Source: Streptomyces sp. NBC_01232 (GTDB lineage Bacteria > Actinomycetota > Actinomycetes > Streptomycetales > Streptomycetaceae). From it: a stretch of DNA of 64,000 bases. Each line of letters opens with the position of its first letter. Position 1 is the first letter of the stretch. Below, piece by piece: positions 7,178-15,924 of the stretch. Under the pieces are notes generated by a model. That model did not search any database. It was given only the letters and a program-made list of their open reading frames with translations, and had not been told where the DNA came from. Made by a program: the position numbers and the translations under genes. The stretch spans positions 6,625,001 through 6,689,000 of the forward strand of contig NZ_CP108518.1 in NCBI RefSeq assembly GCF_035989885.1. Direction: 5' to 3'.

Positions 7178-9976
7178 TCACCAGGCCAGGTCCTCCAGCG
7201 CGTCCAGGTCCAGCGGATCCGCGGCCTCCGGCTCAGGGCCCCCGGTCAGCGGCAGTTCGGCCCAGATGACCTTGCCGCGCTCCGTGTAACGGGTGCCCCA
7301 CCGGTCGGCGTACTGCGCGACGAGGAACAGTCCGCGCCCGCCCTCGTCGGTGGTGGCCGCGTACCGCAGGTGCGGCGAGGTGCTGCTGCCATCGGAGACC
7401 TCGCAGATGAGGCTGCGGTCGCGCAGCAGACGGACCCGCACGGGCGCGCTCCCGTACCGGATGGCGTTGGTGATCAGCTCGCTGAGGATCAGCTCGGTGG
7501 TGAAGGAGATGTCCTCCAGCCCCCACGCGACGAGCTGCGCCGCGCCCGCGTTGCGCACCCGCGAGACGGCCGAGGGATCGCCGGGCACCTCCCACTCGGC
7601 GATCCGGTCGGCCTCCAGCCGCCGGGTGTCGGCGATCAGCAGGGCGATGTCGTCGCTCGGCACCGGGAACAGCATCGTGGCGAGCACGTCCGCACAGGCC
7701 TCGTCGGGGCTGCGGCCGGGCCGGTCCAGGGTCTCGCCCAGCAGCCGCAGACCGGAGTCGAAGTCCCGGTTGCGATCCTCCACCAGGCCGTCGGTGAACA
7801 GCACCAGCCGGCTCCCCTCCGGGAGCGTGAACTCGGCGGCCTCGAAGGGCATGCCACCGACGCCCAGTGGCAGCCCGGCCGGCAGCTCGGGGAACTCGAC
7901 GTCCCCGCCGGGCCGGATCAGCGCGGGCCCGGGGTGACCGGCGCTGGCCATCAGACACCGCCCGGCGACCGGGTCGTAGACCGCGTAGAGGCAGGTGGCG
8001 CCGGTGACCCCGGCCGGCTCGGACACCCCGTCCGAGAGGTCCTCGTCCGTCCCCTCCCCGTTCCCGATCCCGCTCTCGTTCTGGTCGATCCGGTTGATCA
8101 GCTCGTCGAGGTGCCCGAGCAGCTCGTCGGGCGGCAGGTCCAGGGTGGAGAAGTTGTGCACCGCGGTCCGCAGCCGGCCCATGGTGGCCGCCGCGTGCAC
8201 CCCGTGCCCGACGACGTCGCCGACGACCAGGGCCACGCGGCCGCCCGGCAGGGGGATCACGTCGAACCAGTCCCCGCCCACCCCCGCCGTCGCGGGCAGG
8301 TAGCGGTAGGCCACCTCCACGGCGTTCTGGGCGGGCAGCACCCGGGGCAGGAGACTGCGCTGGAGCGTCACGGCCATCGCGTGCTCACGGGTGAAGCGAC
8401 GGGCGTTGTCGATGGACACGGCCGCGCGCGCACCCAGCTCGGTCGCGAAGGAACGGTCCTCCTCGTCGAAGGCCTCCGGGGTGTCGGCCGCCCGCCAGAA
8501 GTTCGCCATGCCCAGGACCACGCCCCGGGCCCGGAGCGGTACGGAGATCAGCGAGTGCAGCCCGTAGTCCAGTGCCACGCGGGTGCCCTGGGAGTCCTGG
8601 GCCCGCCAGCCCATGGCCGCGTTCAGATCGGCCGCGAGCACCGCGTGCCCTGCGTCCAGGGCAGCCGCCATCGGCGCCGTCGGCACCACGAAGCGGATGA
8701 TGTCGCCGACCGGCTGGAGCGGCGAGTCGGGGCGGATGCCGGTGATGGCCGCCCGGCGCATCTCCGTGTAGACGCCGTTGACCGACGAGGGCTCGTCCCC
8801 GTGCAGCACCGGCTCCAGCAGCTCCACCGTGACGAAGTCCGCGAACCGGGGGACGGCGACCTCCGACAGCTCCTCCGCGGTCCGCACCACGTCCAGGGTC
8901 GTACCGATCCGCACACCGGCGTCGTACAGCAGCTGGAGCCGGCCGCGGGCCACCTCGGCCCGGCCGGAGAGCGCGGCGAGCTCGGTGGAATCGCGCAGGG
9001 TCACGACGCTGCCCGTGGGCATGCCCCGGTACTCCTTGGTGGGCCGTACGTTGACCGCGAGCAGCCGGTCGCCCGCCAGGTGCACGTGGTCGGTCACGAC
9101 CCGGCCGGAGACGAGCAGTTCGGTGGTGCGCTCGTCGAGGCCGAGGTCGGCGACGTACCTGCCCTCGGCGTCGGGCGGCAGGGCGAGGAGCCGGCGGGCC
9201 TCGTCATTGGCCAGGACGAGCCCCTGGTCGGCGTCGATGATGACCACGCCCTCGCGCACGGCGTGCAGCACGGCCTCGTGGTGCTCGTTGATCCGGGTCA
9301 TCTCGGCGGCGCCCAGGCCGCGGGTCTGGCGCCGCAGCCGGCCGCTGACCAGGGCGGCGCCGCCGGTGCCGAGCACCAGGGCGCCCGCGGCGGCGCCGAG
9401 CAGGAGCGGGAGCTGGCCCTCGACCACCTGGGCGACGTTCTCGACCTCTATGCCGGTGCCGACCAGGCCGACGACCGTGCCGTCGGCGTCCCGTACCGGC
9501 ACGACCGCCCGGACGGCGTCGCTCGGTTCGCCCGTGAAGGTCTCGGTGAAGGCCTTCCCGGCGATGGCCCGGCTGAGGTCGCCCGTGGCCCGTTGTCCGA
9601 TCAGCTCGGGCCGGGAGTCGGTGTAGCGGACCCCCTTGATGTCCATCACGGCGATGAAGTCGACGCCCGAGCCCCGGCGGGCGGCCTCGGCCAGCGGCTG
9701 CAGCACGGCGGTCGGATCCGCCGCCCTCAGCGCCGACGCGATACCGGGGGAGTGCGAGAAGGCCTCCGCCGCCGCGAGCGAGCGGTGGCGGGCGTCGCGC
9801 AGGCTGTCGTACTGGGCCTGCAGCACCAGGGCCGCCGAGGCGGCGGCGATCAGCAGGACCACGATCACCGCCTGGAGGGCGAAGACCTGACCCGCGACGC
9901 TGTGCGCCCACCGGACCGGGCGCGCGGGCAGGCGCGAACCCCACCCGGTCGGCTGGCGACCAAAACGTCCGGTCAT
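7178..9976 (-). CDS. Membrane sensor PAS-GAF-SpoIIE phosphatase with C-terminal ATPase (anti-sigma-type) domain
   Basis: The 932-residue protein starts with a membrane anchor (about 29-52), an extracytoplasmic CitA/DcuS-like sensor region containing VMDIKGVRYTDSRPELIGQ, and a second membrane segment (about 187-212). Then follow a PAS fold, a GAF domain, a SpoIIE PP2C phosphatase (VGGDWFDVIPL, VVGDVVGHGVHAA, LFTDGLVEDRN) and a GHKL ATPase of the RsbW type (ELITNAIRYG, EVSDGS, GGRGLFLV). One chain thus holds ligand sensing, phosphatase and possible kinase activities of a partner-switching system. It begins inside the stop of the AraC-type gene (ATGA overlap at 9973-9976), so the two are co-translated. 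The N-terminal sensor resembles dicarboxylate sensors; the ligand is unknown. Confidence 0.9.
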   Translation of the reverse strand: MTGRFGRQPTGWGSRLPARPVRWAHSVAGQVFALQAVIVVLLIAAASAALVLQAQYDSLRDARHRSLAAAEAFSHSPGIASALRAADPTAVLQPLAEAARRGSGVDFIAVMDIKGVRYTDSRPELIGQRATGDLSRAIAGKAFTETFTGEPSDAVRAVVPVRDADGTVVGLVGTGIEVENVAQVVEGQLPLLLGAAAGALVLGTGGAALVSGRLRRQTRGLGAAEMTRINEHHEAVLHAVREGVVIIDADQGLVLANDEARRLLALPPDAEGRYVADLGLDERTTELLVSGRVVTDHVHLAGDRLLAVNVRPTKEYRGMPTGSVVTLRDSTELAALSGRAEVARGRLQLLYDAGVRIGTTLDVVRTAEELSEVAVPRFADFVTVELLEPVLHGDEPSSVNGVYTEMRRAAITGIRPDSPLQPVGDIIRFVVPTAPMAAALDAGHAVLAADLNAAMGWRAQDSQGTRVALDYGLHSLISVPLRARGVVLGMANFWRAADTPEAFDEEDRSFATELGARAAVSIDNARRFTREHAMAVTLQRSLLPRVLPAQNAVEVAYRYLPATAGVGGDWFDVIPLPGGRVALVVGDVVGHGVHAAATMGRLRTAVHNFSTLDLPPDELLGHLDELINRIDQNESGIGNGEGTDEDLSDGVSEPAGVTGATCLYAVYDPVAGRCLMASAGHPGPALIRPGGDVEFPELPAGLPLGVGGMPFEAAEFTLPEGSRLVLFTDGLVEDRNRDFDSGLRLLGETLDRPGRSPDEACADVLATMLFPVPSDDIALLIADTRRLEADRIAEWEVPGDPSAVSRVRNAGAAQLVAWGLEDISFTTELILSELITNAIRYGSAPVRVRLLRDRSLICEVSDGSSTSPHLRYAATTDEGGRGLFLVAQYADRWGTRYTERGKVIWAELPLTGGPEPEAADPLDLDALEDLAW

Positions 9977-10968
9977 GAGCCCTTTCTAACACTGTCCGGA
10001 GGGTTTGGTGCGGCTGCCGGTGCACAGGAGGCCGCACGGTACGCCCGGGGACCGAGGCCGACGTGGGAGGTGAAGTGCTGGCGGAAGGTGACCTCGCTGG
10101 CGAAACCGGCCCGGCGGGCCACCTCCGGCACCGGATGATCGGTGCGTTCCAGCAGCTTGCGGGCGGCGTCCAGACGGTGTCCGAGCAGCCACCGGTGCGG
10201 GGTGGTGCCGGTGGCGGCGGCGAAGTGCCGGGCGAAGGAACGCGGGGACATCCCGGCCCAGTCGGCCATGGTGGCCACCGACAGGGGCTCGTGCAGCGAG
10301 CGCAGGGCGCGCTCCCGTACGGCGGCCAGTGCCTCGGCGGTCCGGTCCGCGGCAGGGACGGGCCGGTCCAGGTACTGGGCGTGGTCCCCGGTGCGGAAGG
10401 GGCCCGTCACCATGGAGCGGGCGATGGCGGCGGCGGCCTCGGCGCCGTGAGCCTGCCGCACGAGGTGCAGACACAGGTCGATGCCGGAGGCCACCCCGGC
10501 GGAGGTCCACAGCCCGCCGTCCTCGACGTAGAGCGGGGCCTCCTCCACCAGGATCCCCGGGTAGCGGGCGGCGAGCTCGGGGGCCAGCCACCAGTGGGTG
10601 ACCGCGCGGCGGCCGTCCAGCAGACCGGCCTCCGCCAGGATGAACGCCCCGGCGCACAGGGCGGCGATCGGCACGCCCCGGCCGTGCGCCTCGCGCAGGG
10701 CGGCGAGGACCGGCTCGGGGGTCGGGTCGGCGGGCTCGGCCAGCGCCGGTACGACGACCAGGTCCGCCGCGGCCAGCCAGTCGAGCCCGCGGTCGGGGGC
10801 CAGGGTCAGCCCGCCGGGCAGCGGGATCGGACCGGGTTCCACGGCGCACCGGCGGAGCTCGAAGCCGGGCACCCCGGCGCGGCTGCGGTCCGGGCCCCAG
10901 ACCTCGGTGATGACGGCGAGGTCGAAGCTGCGGATACCGGGCTGGACGACGATCGCGACGCGGCGCAT
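9973..10968 (-). CDS. GlxA-type transcriptional regulator (DJ-1/PfpI domain + AraC HTH)
   Basis: The 331-residue protein has an N-terminal DJ-1/PfpI amidotransferase-like domain (about residues 1-180) containing the nucleophile-elbow sequence ALCAGAFILAEAG, and a C-terminal AraC/XylS DNA-binding domain with two helix-turn-helices (about 225-320; MADWAGMSPRSFARHF and VARRAGFASEVTFRQHF). These regulators sense nitrogenous or amino-acid-derived metabolites. ATG at 10968 is chosen because the DJ-1 fold starts there; the frame stays open upstream through the divergent gene. It diverges from an isochorismatase-like hydrolase over 105 bp with a strong dyad, so that hydrolase is the likely target. 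Its stop overlaps the start of the SpoIIE sensor phosphatase. Confidence 0.9.
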   Translation of the reverse strand: MRRVAIVVQPGIRSFDLAVITEVWGPDRSRAGVPGFELRRCAVEPGPIPLPGGLTLAPDRGLDWLAAADLVVVPALAEPADPTPEPVLAALREAHGRGVPIAALCAGAFILAEAGLLDGRRAVTHWWLAPELAARYPGILVEEAPLYVEDGGLWTSAGVASGIDLCLHLVRQAHGAEAAAAIARSMVTGPFRTGDHAQYLDRPVPAADRTAEALAAVRERALRSLHEPLSVATMADWAGMSPRSFARHFAAATGTTPHRWLLGHRLDAARKLLERTDHPVPEVARRAGFASEVTFRQHFTSHVGLGPRAYRAASCAPAAAPNPPDSVRKGS

Positions 10969-10993
10969 GCGGCCAGTGTGCCAGGGGATCAGA

Positions 10994-11008
10994 CTGCCAT
11001 CCTGGCAG
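10994..11008. promoter_or_regulatory. Dyad in the GlxA-type regulator/cysteine hydrolase divergent promoter
   Basis: CTGCCATCCTGGCAG is a perfect inverted repeat with 6-bp arms and a 3-nt centre, midway between the two divergent starts. The upstream GCCAGTGTGCCAG (10972-10984) repeats the GCCAG core. It is a reasonable operator for the adjacent AraC-type regulator. This is a positional inference. Confidence 0.4.
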
Positions 11009-11073
11009 GATCCCATCGGTACGGGGCCACGCAGCCGCTGTCGGGCCTGCGGCCCGGCGGACAGCATGGAGCC

Positions 11074-11652
11074 ATGACGACGACCGCGATCGAGATCGCC
11101 CCCAACAGTGCCCTGCTGGTCATCGACGTGCAGAAGGGCTTCGACGAGGAGTCCTTCTGGGGCCCGCGCAACAACCCGGCGGCGGAGGACAACATCGCCG
11201 CCCTGATGGACGACTGGCGGGCGGCCGGCCGCCCCGTGGTCCTCGTGCAGCACGCGTCGGTGCAGCCGGGCTCCGTCCTGGCCCCGGACCACCCCGGGTA
11301 CGGCTTCAAGGACCTGGTCGAGAAGCGGCGCGAGGGGGCGCTGGTGATCACCAAGACCGTGAACTCCGCCTTCTACGGCACTCCGGACCTGGCCGACTGG
11401 CTCACCGCCCGGGGCATCGGCCAGGTGGTGGTGGTCGGCATCCAGACGAACATGTGCGTCGAGACCACGGCGCGGATGGCGGGGAACCTGGGCCTCGACG
11501 TGCTGGTCCCGCTGGACGCCACCCACACCTTCGACCTCGCCGGGCCGGCGGGCCTCGCCCTGACGGCGGACGAGCTCGCCACCGCCACCGCGGTGAACCT
11601 CGATGGCGGCGGCTTCGCCCGCGTGATCACCACGGCCGACCTCCTCGGCTAG
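11074..11652 (+). CDS. Isochorismatase-family cysteine hydrolase
   Basis: The 192-residue protein is a compact alpha/beta cysteine hydrolase of the isochorismatase/nicotinamidase superfamily. The catalytic triad is visible as Asp18 (LLVIDVQKGF), Lys94 (VITKTVNSAF) and Cys128 (IQTNMCVETTARMA), and the cis-peptide motif precedes the cysteine as usual. Members hydrolyse nicotinamide, N-carbamoyl amines, isochorismate or related amides. ATG at 11074 follows ATGGAGCC. It is divergent from a DJ-1/AraC regulator, which suggests substrate-inducible expression in nitrogen or amide catabolism. The exact substrate cannot be told from sequence; the DJ-1 sensor hints at an amide-like effector. Confidence 0.88.
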   Translation: MTTTAIEIAPNSALLVIDVQKGFDEESFWGPRNNPAAEDNIAALMDDWRAAGRPVVLVQHASVQPGSVLAPDHPGYGFKDLVEKRREGALVITKTVNSAFYGTPDLADWLTARGIGQVVVVGIQTNMCVETTARMAGNLGLDVLVPLDATHTFDLAGPAGLALTADELATATAVNLDGGGFARVITTADLLG

Positions 11653-11681
11653 CCCCGCCCGAAGCCTCGGCCGGGCCAATT

Positions 11682-11820
11682 CCAGCCTCGCCGGCGTTTG
11701 AGGCGCGGGGTCTGGGGCGGAGCCCCAGGAAACCCGGCTCCGCCGGGCACCGGGCTCTGCCCGGACCCTCCCCCAGCTACCGCTGGGAGGTGCCCCCTGC
11801 TCAAACGCCGGAGGGGCTGG
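11682..11820. repeat. Streptomycete-type intergenic repeat with long imperfect inverted arms
   Basis: In the 261-bp gap after the hydrolase, 11682-11702 and 11800-11820 are 21-bp inverted arms that match at about 18 positions. They enclose nested hairpins around 11707-11727 and 11740-11762. A 27-bp segment at 11768-11794 is itself a hairpin (CCCCAGC/GCTGGGA core). It recurs with no mismatch in inverted orientation at 26902-26928. The position between convergent genes (the hydrolase and glycerate kinase) fits a repetitive extragenic palindrome that may also terminate transcription. Confidence 0.7.
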
Positions 11821-11913
11821 ATGTGGCGAGGCCGGATCGCCCGGCGGGGTCGGGACAGGTGAGGGCCCCGCCCCGGGGTGGTGGGGGCGGGGCCCTCGGA
11901 GGTGGCGGCCGCG

Positions 11914-13062
11914 TCAGAGCACGTCGGCGGCGATGTTGGCCGCGACCTGCTCCAGCAGGGGACCCGCGTTCGGGATGGACCTGGCCGGGTCGGGCTCCAG
12001 GTCCGTGAGCGGGTACGCCTTGCGGATACCGGCCCCCTCCAGGGCCTCCTGGGTCAGCAGCAGCCGGCCGCAGACCGCCACCACCGGCTTGCCCGCGGCG
12101 CGCGCCGCGGCCGCGACACCCGCCGGTGCCTTGCCGTGCAGGGTCTGCTCGTCCAGGGAGCCCTCACCGGTGATGACCAGCGTGGCCCGCTCCAGCGCGG
12201 GGGCGAATCCCAGCACCTCCAGCATCAGCTCGATGCCGGGACGGAACGTCGCGCCGAGCAGCAGGGCTCCGTAGCCGATGCCGCCCGCGCCACCCGCACC
12301 CGGCAGCACCGCGCACTCGGCGGCCTTCGCGCCGATCGACTTCTCCAGCACCACCGCGAAGTGCGCCAGCGCCGCGTCGAGCGTCGCCACGTCCTCGGGC
12401 GAAGCGCCCTTCTGCGGGCCGTAGACCGCCGCGCAGCCCTTCGGGCCGGTCAGCGGGTTGTCCACGTCGCTCGCGAGGACGAACTCCACCTCCGCGAAGC
12501 GCGGGTCGACGCCGGACAGGTCGGCCGAGGCCAGCTCGGCCAGCGCGCCACCGCCCGGACCGACCGGTTCGCCGTTCGCATCCAGGAACACCGCACCGAG
12601 CGCGGCCAGCATGCCGGCGCCGCCGTCGGTGGTGGCGCTGCCGCCCACGCCGAAGACGATCGAGCGCGCGCCCGCGTCCAGCGCGGCCTTGAGGAGCTCG
12701 CCCGAGCCGTACGTGGTCGCCGTCAGCGCGGCGAAGGTGCCGGCCGGCAGCAGCTGCAGCCCGGAGGCCTCCGCCATCTCGACCACCGCGGTGCCTCCGC
12801 GCAGCGCGAAAGCGGCCGTGACCTGGTCGCCGAGGGGTCCGGTGACCCGTACCTCCCGGCGTTCGAAGCCGGCTGCCACGGCTGCCGCGACCGTTCCGTC
12901 GCCGCCGTCCGCGACGGGGAGGGTCTCGATCTCCACGTCCGGTACGGCCCTGCGGAGTCCGGCCGTGACCCGCTCCGCGACCTGAACGGCCGTGAGCGAG
13001 CCCTTGAATTTGTCCGCGGCGATGAGCACGCGCGCGGTCTCAGTTACTGCTCCGTCCGTCAC
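11914..13062 (-). CDS. Glycerate kinase
   Basis: The 382-residue enzyme belongs to the GlxK/GarK glycerate kinase family, which phosphorylates D-glycerate with ATP and feeds glyoxylate or serine carbon into glycolysis. Typical features are ADKFKGSLTA near the N-terminus, LPVADGGDGT, and the signature VGGSATTDGGAGMLAALGA, which lines the active site. The length is that of the family. GTG at 13062 is used; upstream, CCTTGCTAT occurs twice (13062-13070 and 13073-13081) at an 11-bp period. On the coding strand this gives two AAGG stretches that may serve the ribosome. It is divergent from a betaine-type transporter. Confidence 0.9.
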   Translation of the reverse strand: MTDGAVTETARVLIAADKFKGSLTAVQVAERVTAGLRRAVPDVEIETLPVADGGDGTVAAAVAAGFERREVRVTGPLGDQVTAAFALRGGTAVVEMAEASGLQLLPAGTFAALTATTYGSGELLKAALDAGARSIVFGVGGSATTDGGAGMLAALGAVFLDANGEPVGPGGGALAELASADLSGVDPRFAEVEFVLASDVDNPLTGPKGCAAVYGPQKGASPEDVATLDAALAHFAVVLEKSIGAKAAECAVLPGAGGAGGIGYGALLLGATFRPGIELMLEVLGFAPALERATLVITGEGSLDEQTLHGKAPAGVAAAARAAGKPVVAVCGRLLLTQEALEGAGIRKAYPLTDLEPDPARSIPNAGPLLEQVAANIAADVL

Positions 13063-13205
13063 CTTGCTATTCCCTTGCTATCGAACAGTGCAGTCGCGCC
13101 GCCATGAGCTTATCCGGAGGATCCTCCTATGCCCATGAGTGGCCTGGGCCACACCCGGCGCGGCATGCCCCTAAATCGGGATATACGCCTGCATAGTGTG
13201 GCCGC

Positions 13206-14927
13206 ATGAGCGCGGAATCCCTGGAACAGCCACGTCCGGACACCCCCGGAGGCGGATCCGACGGTCCCGCGGACGGCACCCCCGACCACGTCGTCGTCAC
13301 CGTGGGTGTGATCGCCGTGCTGGCCGTCGTCGCCTGGGCGGCACTGGGCAAGGACTCCTTCGACACCGCCTCGGGCACCGCGCTCTCCTGGGTGCTGGGC
13401 AACTTCGCCTGGCTGTTCGTGATCGCAGCCGATGTCTTCCTCGTCATGTGCGTCGTGCTCGCCATCAGCCGCTTCGGCCGGATCCGGCTCGGCGCCGACG
13501 ACTCCGAGCCGGAGTTCACCAACCTCGCGTGGATCGCGATGATGTTCAGCGCCGGCATGGGCATCGGCCTGATGTTCTACGGGGTGGGGGAGCCCTCACC
13601 CATTACCTGGCCCCGCCCCCGGCCTCCGGGGCGGCCCCCGCCACCGGCGCCGCCGCCCTCGCGGCCATGGAGTACTCCTTCTTCCACTGGACCCTCACCC
13701 CCTGGGCGATCTACGGCATCGCCGGCCTCGCCCTGGCCTACGCGACCTTCCGCAAGGGCCGCGGCAACCGCCTCAGCTCCGCCTTCGTCCCCCTGATCGG
13801 CGAGGAACGGGCGGGCGGCCCGGCCGGCCGGGCCATCGACCTGCTGGCGGTGTTCGCCACGGTCTTCGGCACCGCCACCAGCCTCGGTCTCGGCGCGCTC
13901 CAGGTCTCCAAGGGGCTGAACCTCACGACCGGCGTCGAGGACTCCGTCACCCTGGAGCTGATCATCATCGGCTCCCTGTCGGCGGCCTTCGTCCTCTCCG
14001 CCTTCTCCGGCCTGCACAAGGGCGTGAAGTGGCTCAGCACCATCAACCTCGTGCTGGCCGCCGTCCTGATGCTCTTCGTCTTCGTGCTCGGCCCCACCGT
14101 CTACATCCTCGACGTGCATCCCCTCCAGCATCGGCGGCTACCTGCACGAACTGCTGCCGATGGCCAGCCGCACCGGTGCCTTCACCGACTCCAAGTGGCT
14201 GGGCGCGTGGACGATCTTCTACTGGGCGTGGTGGCTCTCCTGGGCGCCGTTCGTCGGCACCTTCATTGCCCGCATCTCGCGCGGCCGCACCATCCGCGAG
14301 TTCCTGATCGGCGTGCTGCTCGTCCCCAGCGGGGCCACCGTCATCTGGTTCTGCGTGATGGGCGGCACCGCCATCCGCCTCGACTCCACCGGCGCCGTGG
14401 ACTTCGCCGTCAAGATCAAGGACGGTACGGAGGCCTCGCTCTTCGCGATGCTGGACGCCCTGCCGCTCTCCGCGGTCACCTCATGGGTCGCCATGGTCCT
14501 GGTCATGACCTACTTCGTCACCAGCGCCGACTCGGCCTCCCTGGTGATGGGCTCGCTCACCAGCCGCGGCTCCCTCAACCCGCCCACCTGGCTCGTCGTC
14601 ACCTGGGGCGTGCTGATGGCCGCCGTCGCCGCCGTCCTGCTCGTCGCGGGCGGCCTCAAGTCGCTGCAGACCGCCACCATCCTGGTCGCCCTGCCCTTCG
14701 TCGTCGTCATGCTGCTGCTCTGCTGGGCCCTGGTGAAGGAACTCCGCACGGACCCCGGCGCCGGACCCGCCCGCCACCACCCCCTGCACGGCATGCGGGA
14801 CGCGGTCCGGGCCATGGTCGGAGACGCCCTCACCGAACAGGGGACGACCGGACACCACCGCCTGCGACGCGTCGCCGCGTCCCGGGGAGGCGACCGCGAG
14901 GACGGTACCGGCGGGTCGCGGCCCTGA
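13206..14927 (+). pseudogene. BCCT-family (betaine/choline/carnitine) transporter, interrupted by two 1-nt frameshifts
   Basis: Three overlapping frames together encode one 573-residue BCCT transporter: MMFSAGMGIGLMFYGVGEP, then LTHYLAPPP through GPTVYILDV, then IPSSIGGYLHELLP to the end. One base is missing near 13593-13596, where CCC probably should be CCCC, so the frame moves from GVGEP to LTHYL. One extra base lies near 14117 (GTGCATC instead of GTGATC). The two shifts compensate, and every residue between them is well conserved, including the YWAWWLSWAPFVGTF segment of the substrate site. Either the gene is recently broken or the bases are sequencing errors. The intact protein would take up compatible solutes with Na+ or H+. 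TAGTGT lies six nt before ATG, suggesting leaderless transcription. Confidence 0.85.
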
Positions 14928-14933
14928 TCTCGG

Positions 14934-14939
14934 TAGGGT
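14934..14939 (+). promoter_or_regulatory. TAGGGT -10 element of the leaderless Nudix gene
   Basis: TAGGGT is followed by exactly six nt (GGCCGG) and then the GTG start at 14946. The mRNA therefore probably begins at the start codon. The 15-nt string TAGGGTGGCCGGGTG recurs exactly at 30105-30119 before the HEAT-repeat gene. Confidence 0.55.
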
Positions 14940-14945
14940 GGCCGG

Positions 14946-15446
14946 GTGACCACCACGGATGACTACGCCACGTACATCGCGAGCCTGCCCCGGGTGCTGG
15001 CCGGCGCGGCCGCGCTCTACCGGGACACCGCCGGACGGGTCCTGCTTGTCGAGCCCAACTACCGCGAGGGCTGGGCCCTGCCGGGCGGCACCATCGAGTC
15101 GGACCAGGGCGAGTCACCGCGCGCCGCCGCCCGTCGCGAGAGCGCCGAGGAGATCGGCCTCGACCTGCCGCTGGGCCGCCTCCTCGCCGTGGACTGGGTG
15201 CTGGGCACCGGCCGCCCGCCGGTGGTCGCGTACGTCTACGACGGGGGTGTGCTCGACGACGCCCAGCTCGCCTCGATCGTGCTCCAGGAGGACGAACTGA
15301 TCTCCTGGCGGCTGGTCGAGCCGGCCGAACTCACCACGTACCTGCTCGGATCGCTCGGACTGCGCACCCAGGAGGCGTACCGGATCCTGCAGTCGGGCGA
15401 GGGAACGGCGGAACTGGAGAACGGCCGGCGCCCGGCCGCCCCGTAA
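14946..15446 (+). CDS. Nudix hydrolase
   Basis: The 166-residue protein is a single Nudix domain. The Nudix box runs from GGTIE (about residue 43) to RRESAEEIGL (about 68) and keeps the REUxEExGU core that binds the metal. It has two extra residues in its first loop compared with the common 23-residue box. Family members hydrolyse nucleoside diphosphates linked to another moiety (nucleotide sugars, oxidised nucleotides, CoA). No targeting signal is present. GTG at 14946 is preceded directly by a TAGGGT promoter element with no room for a ribosome site, so translation is probably leaderless. Substrate unknown. Confidence 0.88.
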   Translation: MTTTDDYATYIASLPRVLAGAAALYRDTAGRVLLVEPNYREGWALPGGTIESDQGESPRAAARRESAEEIGLDLPLGRLLAVDWVLGTGRPPVVAYVYDGGVLDDAQLASIVLQEDELISWRLVEPAELTTYLLGSLGLRTQEAYRILQSGEGTAELENGRRPAAP

Positions 15447-15481
15447 CACCGGGCTTACTTCGACCAGGACAGAATCAGCAG

Positions 15482-15910
15482 ATGATCACGATGTACGCGT
15501 GGCCCAGCACCGCCGACGGGCCCGACGCCCTCCCCATGGTGCACTTCACCACCGACCAGCAGGCCGGCGGTGAGGTGACCCCGGAGGGAACCCCGGTCTG
15601 GATGTTCGACACCGCGATACGCGAGGGCGGCTGGGCGCAGTTCACCGATTTCGAGGCCTGGTCCGCACCGGCCGCCGGCTGGCAGGCCTTCTACCGCCGC
15701 GAGGACGACCTCCTCGCCGTCACCGGACCCGGCTCCTGCGAGGGCTGGTACCAGGGCAACCTCGGCGCTGACGCCGACTGGGTGGCGGCCGCCGCCGCCC
15801 AGCAGAGCGTGGTCCTGCTCGCCGCCCCGGTCCAGCACCCCTCGCTGTACAGCTACGCCGTGGAGGCGGGCGCCGCCTTCGCGCTGCTCGTCCCGCTCCT
15901 CGTCGTCTGA
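15482..15910 (+). CDS. Hypothetical protein, 142 aa
   Basis: I do not recognise a named family. The protein is tryptophan- and acid-rich (WPSTADGPDALPMVHF, WQAFYRREDDLLAVTG, GWYQGNLGADADWVAAAAAQ) and ends in a hydrophobic tail (AGAAFALLVPLLVV), which might be a C-terminal membrane anchor or a buried strand. The coding nature is supported by the strong third-position GC bias and the clean fit between neighbours. The ATG at 15482 is close to a CAGAAT element six nt upstream, again hinting at a leaderless message. Its stop lies inside a perfect 18-bp palindrome shared with the convergent SHOCT gene. Confidence 0.65.
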   Translation: MITMYAWPSTADGPDALPMVHFTTDQQAGGEVTPEGTPVWMFDTAIREGGWAQFTDFEAWSAPAAGWQAFYRREDDLLAVTGPGSCEGWYQGNLGADADWVAAAAAQQSVVLLAAPVQHPSLYSYAVEAGAAFALLVPLLVV

Positions 15911-15924
15911 CCCCGCGGGGTCAG
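15907..15924. terminator. Perfect palindrome across two convergent stop codons
   Basis: CTGACCCCGCGGGGTCAG is a perfect 18-bp palindrome. It contains both the TGA of the hypothetical gene (15908-15910) and the TGA of the SHOCT gene read on the other strand (15921-15923). In RNA it would form the same 7-bp stem with a CGCG loop from either direction. A bidirectional terminator is the simplest reading, although no T-run follows. Confidence 0.5.
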
